Assembly: GCA_934281515.1 (NCBI GenBank) | Contig: CAKQXG010000113.1 | Location: 1 to 7,034, forward strand | DNA length: 7,034 nucleotides | Reading direction: 5' to 3' | From: an uncultured Clostridia bacterium | Lineage (GTDB): Bacteria; Bacillota; Clostridia; Christensenellales; CAG-314 | In this document: positions 5,689 through 7,034 of the stretch, piece after piece | Layout of the letters: each line of letters starts with the position of its first letter | Numbering within the stretch: the first letter of the stretch is position 1 | The notes under the pieces: generated by a model | What the model saw: the letters and a program-made list of their open reading frames with translations, nothing else | Database searches by the model: none | Told to the model about the DNA's origin: nothing | Translations under genes and position numbers: made by a program

Positions 5689-7005
5689 ATGCCCGACAAA
5701 ATAATTATACGCGGTGCACGCGTACACAACTTAAAAAATATCGACGTCGAAATACCTCTTGGTAAATTTACCGCCGTGGCAGGCGTTTCAGGCAGCGGCA
5801 AATCGTCGCTTGCTCTGGGAGTGCTGTATGCAGAAGGCTCACGCCGCTACCTGGAAGCATTGTCGGCATATACTCGCAGACGACTGACCCAAGCGGAAAA
5901 CGCCAACGTCGACTCCATCGAAAACGTACCTGCCGCCCTTGCGTTGCACCAACGCCCGACGATACCCAACGTACGTAGCACATTCGGCACTTTGACAGAA
6001 CTTGCCAACAGTTTACGCCTGATGTTTTCTCGTCTGGGTAGCCACATTTGCCCAAACTGTCACCACGTACCGCCGACGGTAAATATTGCGGCAGGCAAAC
6101 AACTTGCGTGTCCGATATGCGGCGCAGTGTTCAATCCGCCAAGCGCTGAGGACTTCTCTTTCAATTCCACGGGAGCATGCCCGACATGTTCCGGCACGGG
6201 CATTGTGCGCACGGTAAATATCGATTCTTTGGTACCGGACGACAGTCTGACAATCGATCAAGGTGCGGTTGCGCCGTGGAACTCGCTGATGTGGTCACTG
6301 ATGACCGACGTTTGCCGTGAAATGGGCGTGCGTACTGACGTACCATTCCGCGAGCTTACCGACAGAGAAAAGGAAATAGTCTACCACGGACCCGCAGAGA
6401 AAAAACACATTTTTTACCATGCCAAAAACTCCAACCAAGCAGGGGAACTTGACTTTACGTACTTCAACGCCGTCTACACGGTGGAAAACGCCCTTGCCAA
6501 GGTAAAAGACGAAACAGGAATGAAGCGTGTAGCAAAATTTTTGACGGAAACAGCCTGCCCCGACTGTGGCGGCACACGTCTCAACAAGGCGGCGCGCTCG
6601 TCGCTAATCGACGGCAAAACACTGCCGCAAGCGCTTGCAATGCCTTTAAGCGAACTGGTAGATTGGGTCAGGTCCGTTCCGCAAAAGATGCCACAAGACA
6701 TGCAAAAAATGGCGGAAAGCATAACAAGCGAATTTTTGACGGTATCCGAACGGCTGATTGACCTTGGTCTGGACTACCTTACTCCCGACCGCGCGGCAAA
6801 TACCTTGTCTACGGGCGAACTGCAACGCATACAGTTGGCGCGAGCCGTACGCAACAAAACGACAGGCGTACTGTATGTGCTTGACGAACCGTCGATAGGT
6901 TTGCATCCGAGCAACGTCGACGGACTGTTGGCTGTCGTGCGCGACCTTGTCAGGCGAGGCAACTCCAGTTCAAGCTCAGCAGCCAGAACAGGAAAATTCA
7001 GTTAA
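5689..7005 (+). CDS. UvrA-like ABC ATPase lacking the UvrB-binding domain, 3'-truncated/chimeric end
   Basis: The start is ATG 5689, with only a weak GGA upstream. The protein has the UvrA N-terminal nucleotide-binding half: Walker A GVSGSGKSS (32-40), EGSRRYLEALSAY (49-61), the signature LSTGELQR (373-380, Thr where LSGGE is usual) and Walker B GVLYVLDEPS (393-402). Zinc-type pairs are C121/C124 with C141/C144, and CPTC at 164-167 with CPDC at 290-293. Canonical UvrA has a UvrB-binding domain of roughly 100 residues after the first block. Here only about 40 residues separate C121 from the FSFNS-GACPTCSG block, as in UvrA2/class III paralogues linked to UV or DNA-binding-drug tolerance. Such proteins should be about 750-850 aa with a second ATPase half. 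Homology ends at RRGNS near 6966, and the last dozen residues (SSSS...TGKFS) are foreign. The true gene extends beyond this junction. Confidence 0.85.
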   Translation: MPDKIIIRGARVHNLKNIDVEIPLGKFTAVAGVSGSGKSSLALGVLYAEGSRRYLEALSAYTRRRLTQAENANVDSIENVPAALALHQRPTIPNVRSTFGTLTELANSLRLMFSRLGSHICPNCHHVPPTVNIAAGKQLACPICGAVFNPPSAEDFSFNSTGACPTCSGTGIVRTVNIDSLVPDDSLTIDQGAVAPWNSLMWSLMTDVCREMGVRTDVPFRELTDREKEIVYHGPAEKKHIFYHAKNSNQAGELDFTYFNAVYTVENALAKVKDETGMKRVAKFLTETACPDCGGTRLNKAARSSLIDGKTLPQALAMPLSELVDWVRSVPQKMPQDMQKMAESITSEFLTVSERLIDLGLDYLTPDRAANTLSTGELQRIQLARAVRNKTTGVLYVLDEPSIGLHPSNVDGLLAVVRDLVRRGNSSSSSAARTGKFS

Positions 7006-7034
7006 AAACGAAGAATCTTCTGAAACACCAGAGA
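6949..7034 (+). other. Foreign-looking 3' tail: possible partial coding frame of another protein
   Basis: A second plus-strand frame is open from about 6950 to the window end and would read as ATPVQAQQPEQENSVKN followed by more Glu/Ser/Thr/Pro residues. This is the composition of a disordered linker and is unlike UvrA. The DNA also becomes clearly A-rich compared with the preceding gene. The frame has no start codon, so it would be a fragment from an internal part of a gene. A third plus-strand frame is also open over this short length, so the assignment is tentative. Confidence 0.35.

Noticed and set aside
4761..7034. Phage or prophage origin of the DUF5131-UvrA region
   Set aside because: DUF5131 is named after phage proteins, but no integrase, capsid, terminase or attachment site is visible, and the UvrA paralogue is a typical chromosomal gene.

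Overview
This window looks like accessory chromosomal DNA from an anaerobic member of the Bacillota (a Clostridia-type gut or rumen organism). The evidence is strong AGGAG/GAGGTGA ribosome-binding sites, one textbook sigma-A promoter, moderate GC, and the types of protein encoded. No species can be named from the sequence, and no rRNA, tRNA, CRISPR array or intact mobile element was seen. All supported genes are on the plus strand.

Layout: (1) 2-517, the C-terminal part of a Sel1-repeat protein that starts outside the window. (2) 611-1051, a small flavin-binding split-barrel protein of the pyridoxamine-phosphate-oxidase superfamily. (3) 1052-1357, a 306-base non-coding stretch with a 16-bp RNA hairpin and a perfect TTGACA/TATAAT promoter. 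(4) 1358-2857, a two-gene operon with an ATGA overlap, encoding a membrane-anchored C39-like cysteine peptidase and a membrane-anchored alpha/beta hydrolase. Each gene is broken by one single-base frameshift of the same sign, although catalytic residues and overlap are kept. (5) 2998-4539, a cytoplasmic right-handed beta-helix protein resembling GH110 alpha-galactosidases. (6) 4526-4714, the tail of an unidentified gene with no start. (7) 4761-5648, a DUF5131 (phage Gp37/Gp68-type) protein with a radical-SAM-like CX3CX2C motif and a second cysteine cluster at its C-terminus. (8) 5689-7005, the N-terminal part of a UvrA paralogue that lacks the UvrB-binding domain.

The most interesting pairing is (7) with (8): a probable iron-sulfur, radical-SAM-like protein 40 bases upstream of a UvrA-like DNA-binding ATPase that probably cannot recruit UvrB. 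This suggests, but does not show, a DNA-lesion recognition and repair (or modification) module outside classical excision repair. UvrA homology stops abruptly at about 6966, in the middle of the post-Walker-B region. The last ~70 bases look like coding DNA for an unrelated Glu/Gln/Ser-rich protein in another frame, so the window end is probably a chimeric assembly junction or a true rearrangement.

The two frameshifts, the orphan gene tail and the broken UvrA end all point either to a decaying accessory region or to a low-quality metagenomic contig. The sequence alone cannot tell these apart.
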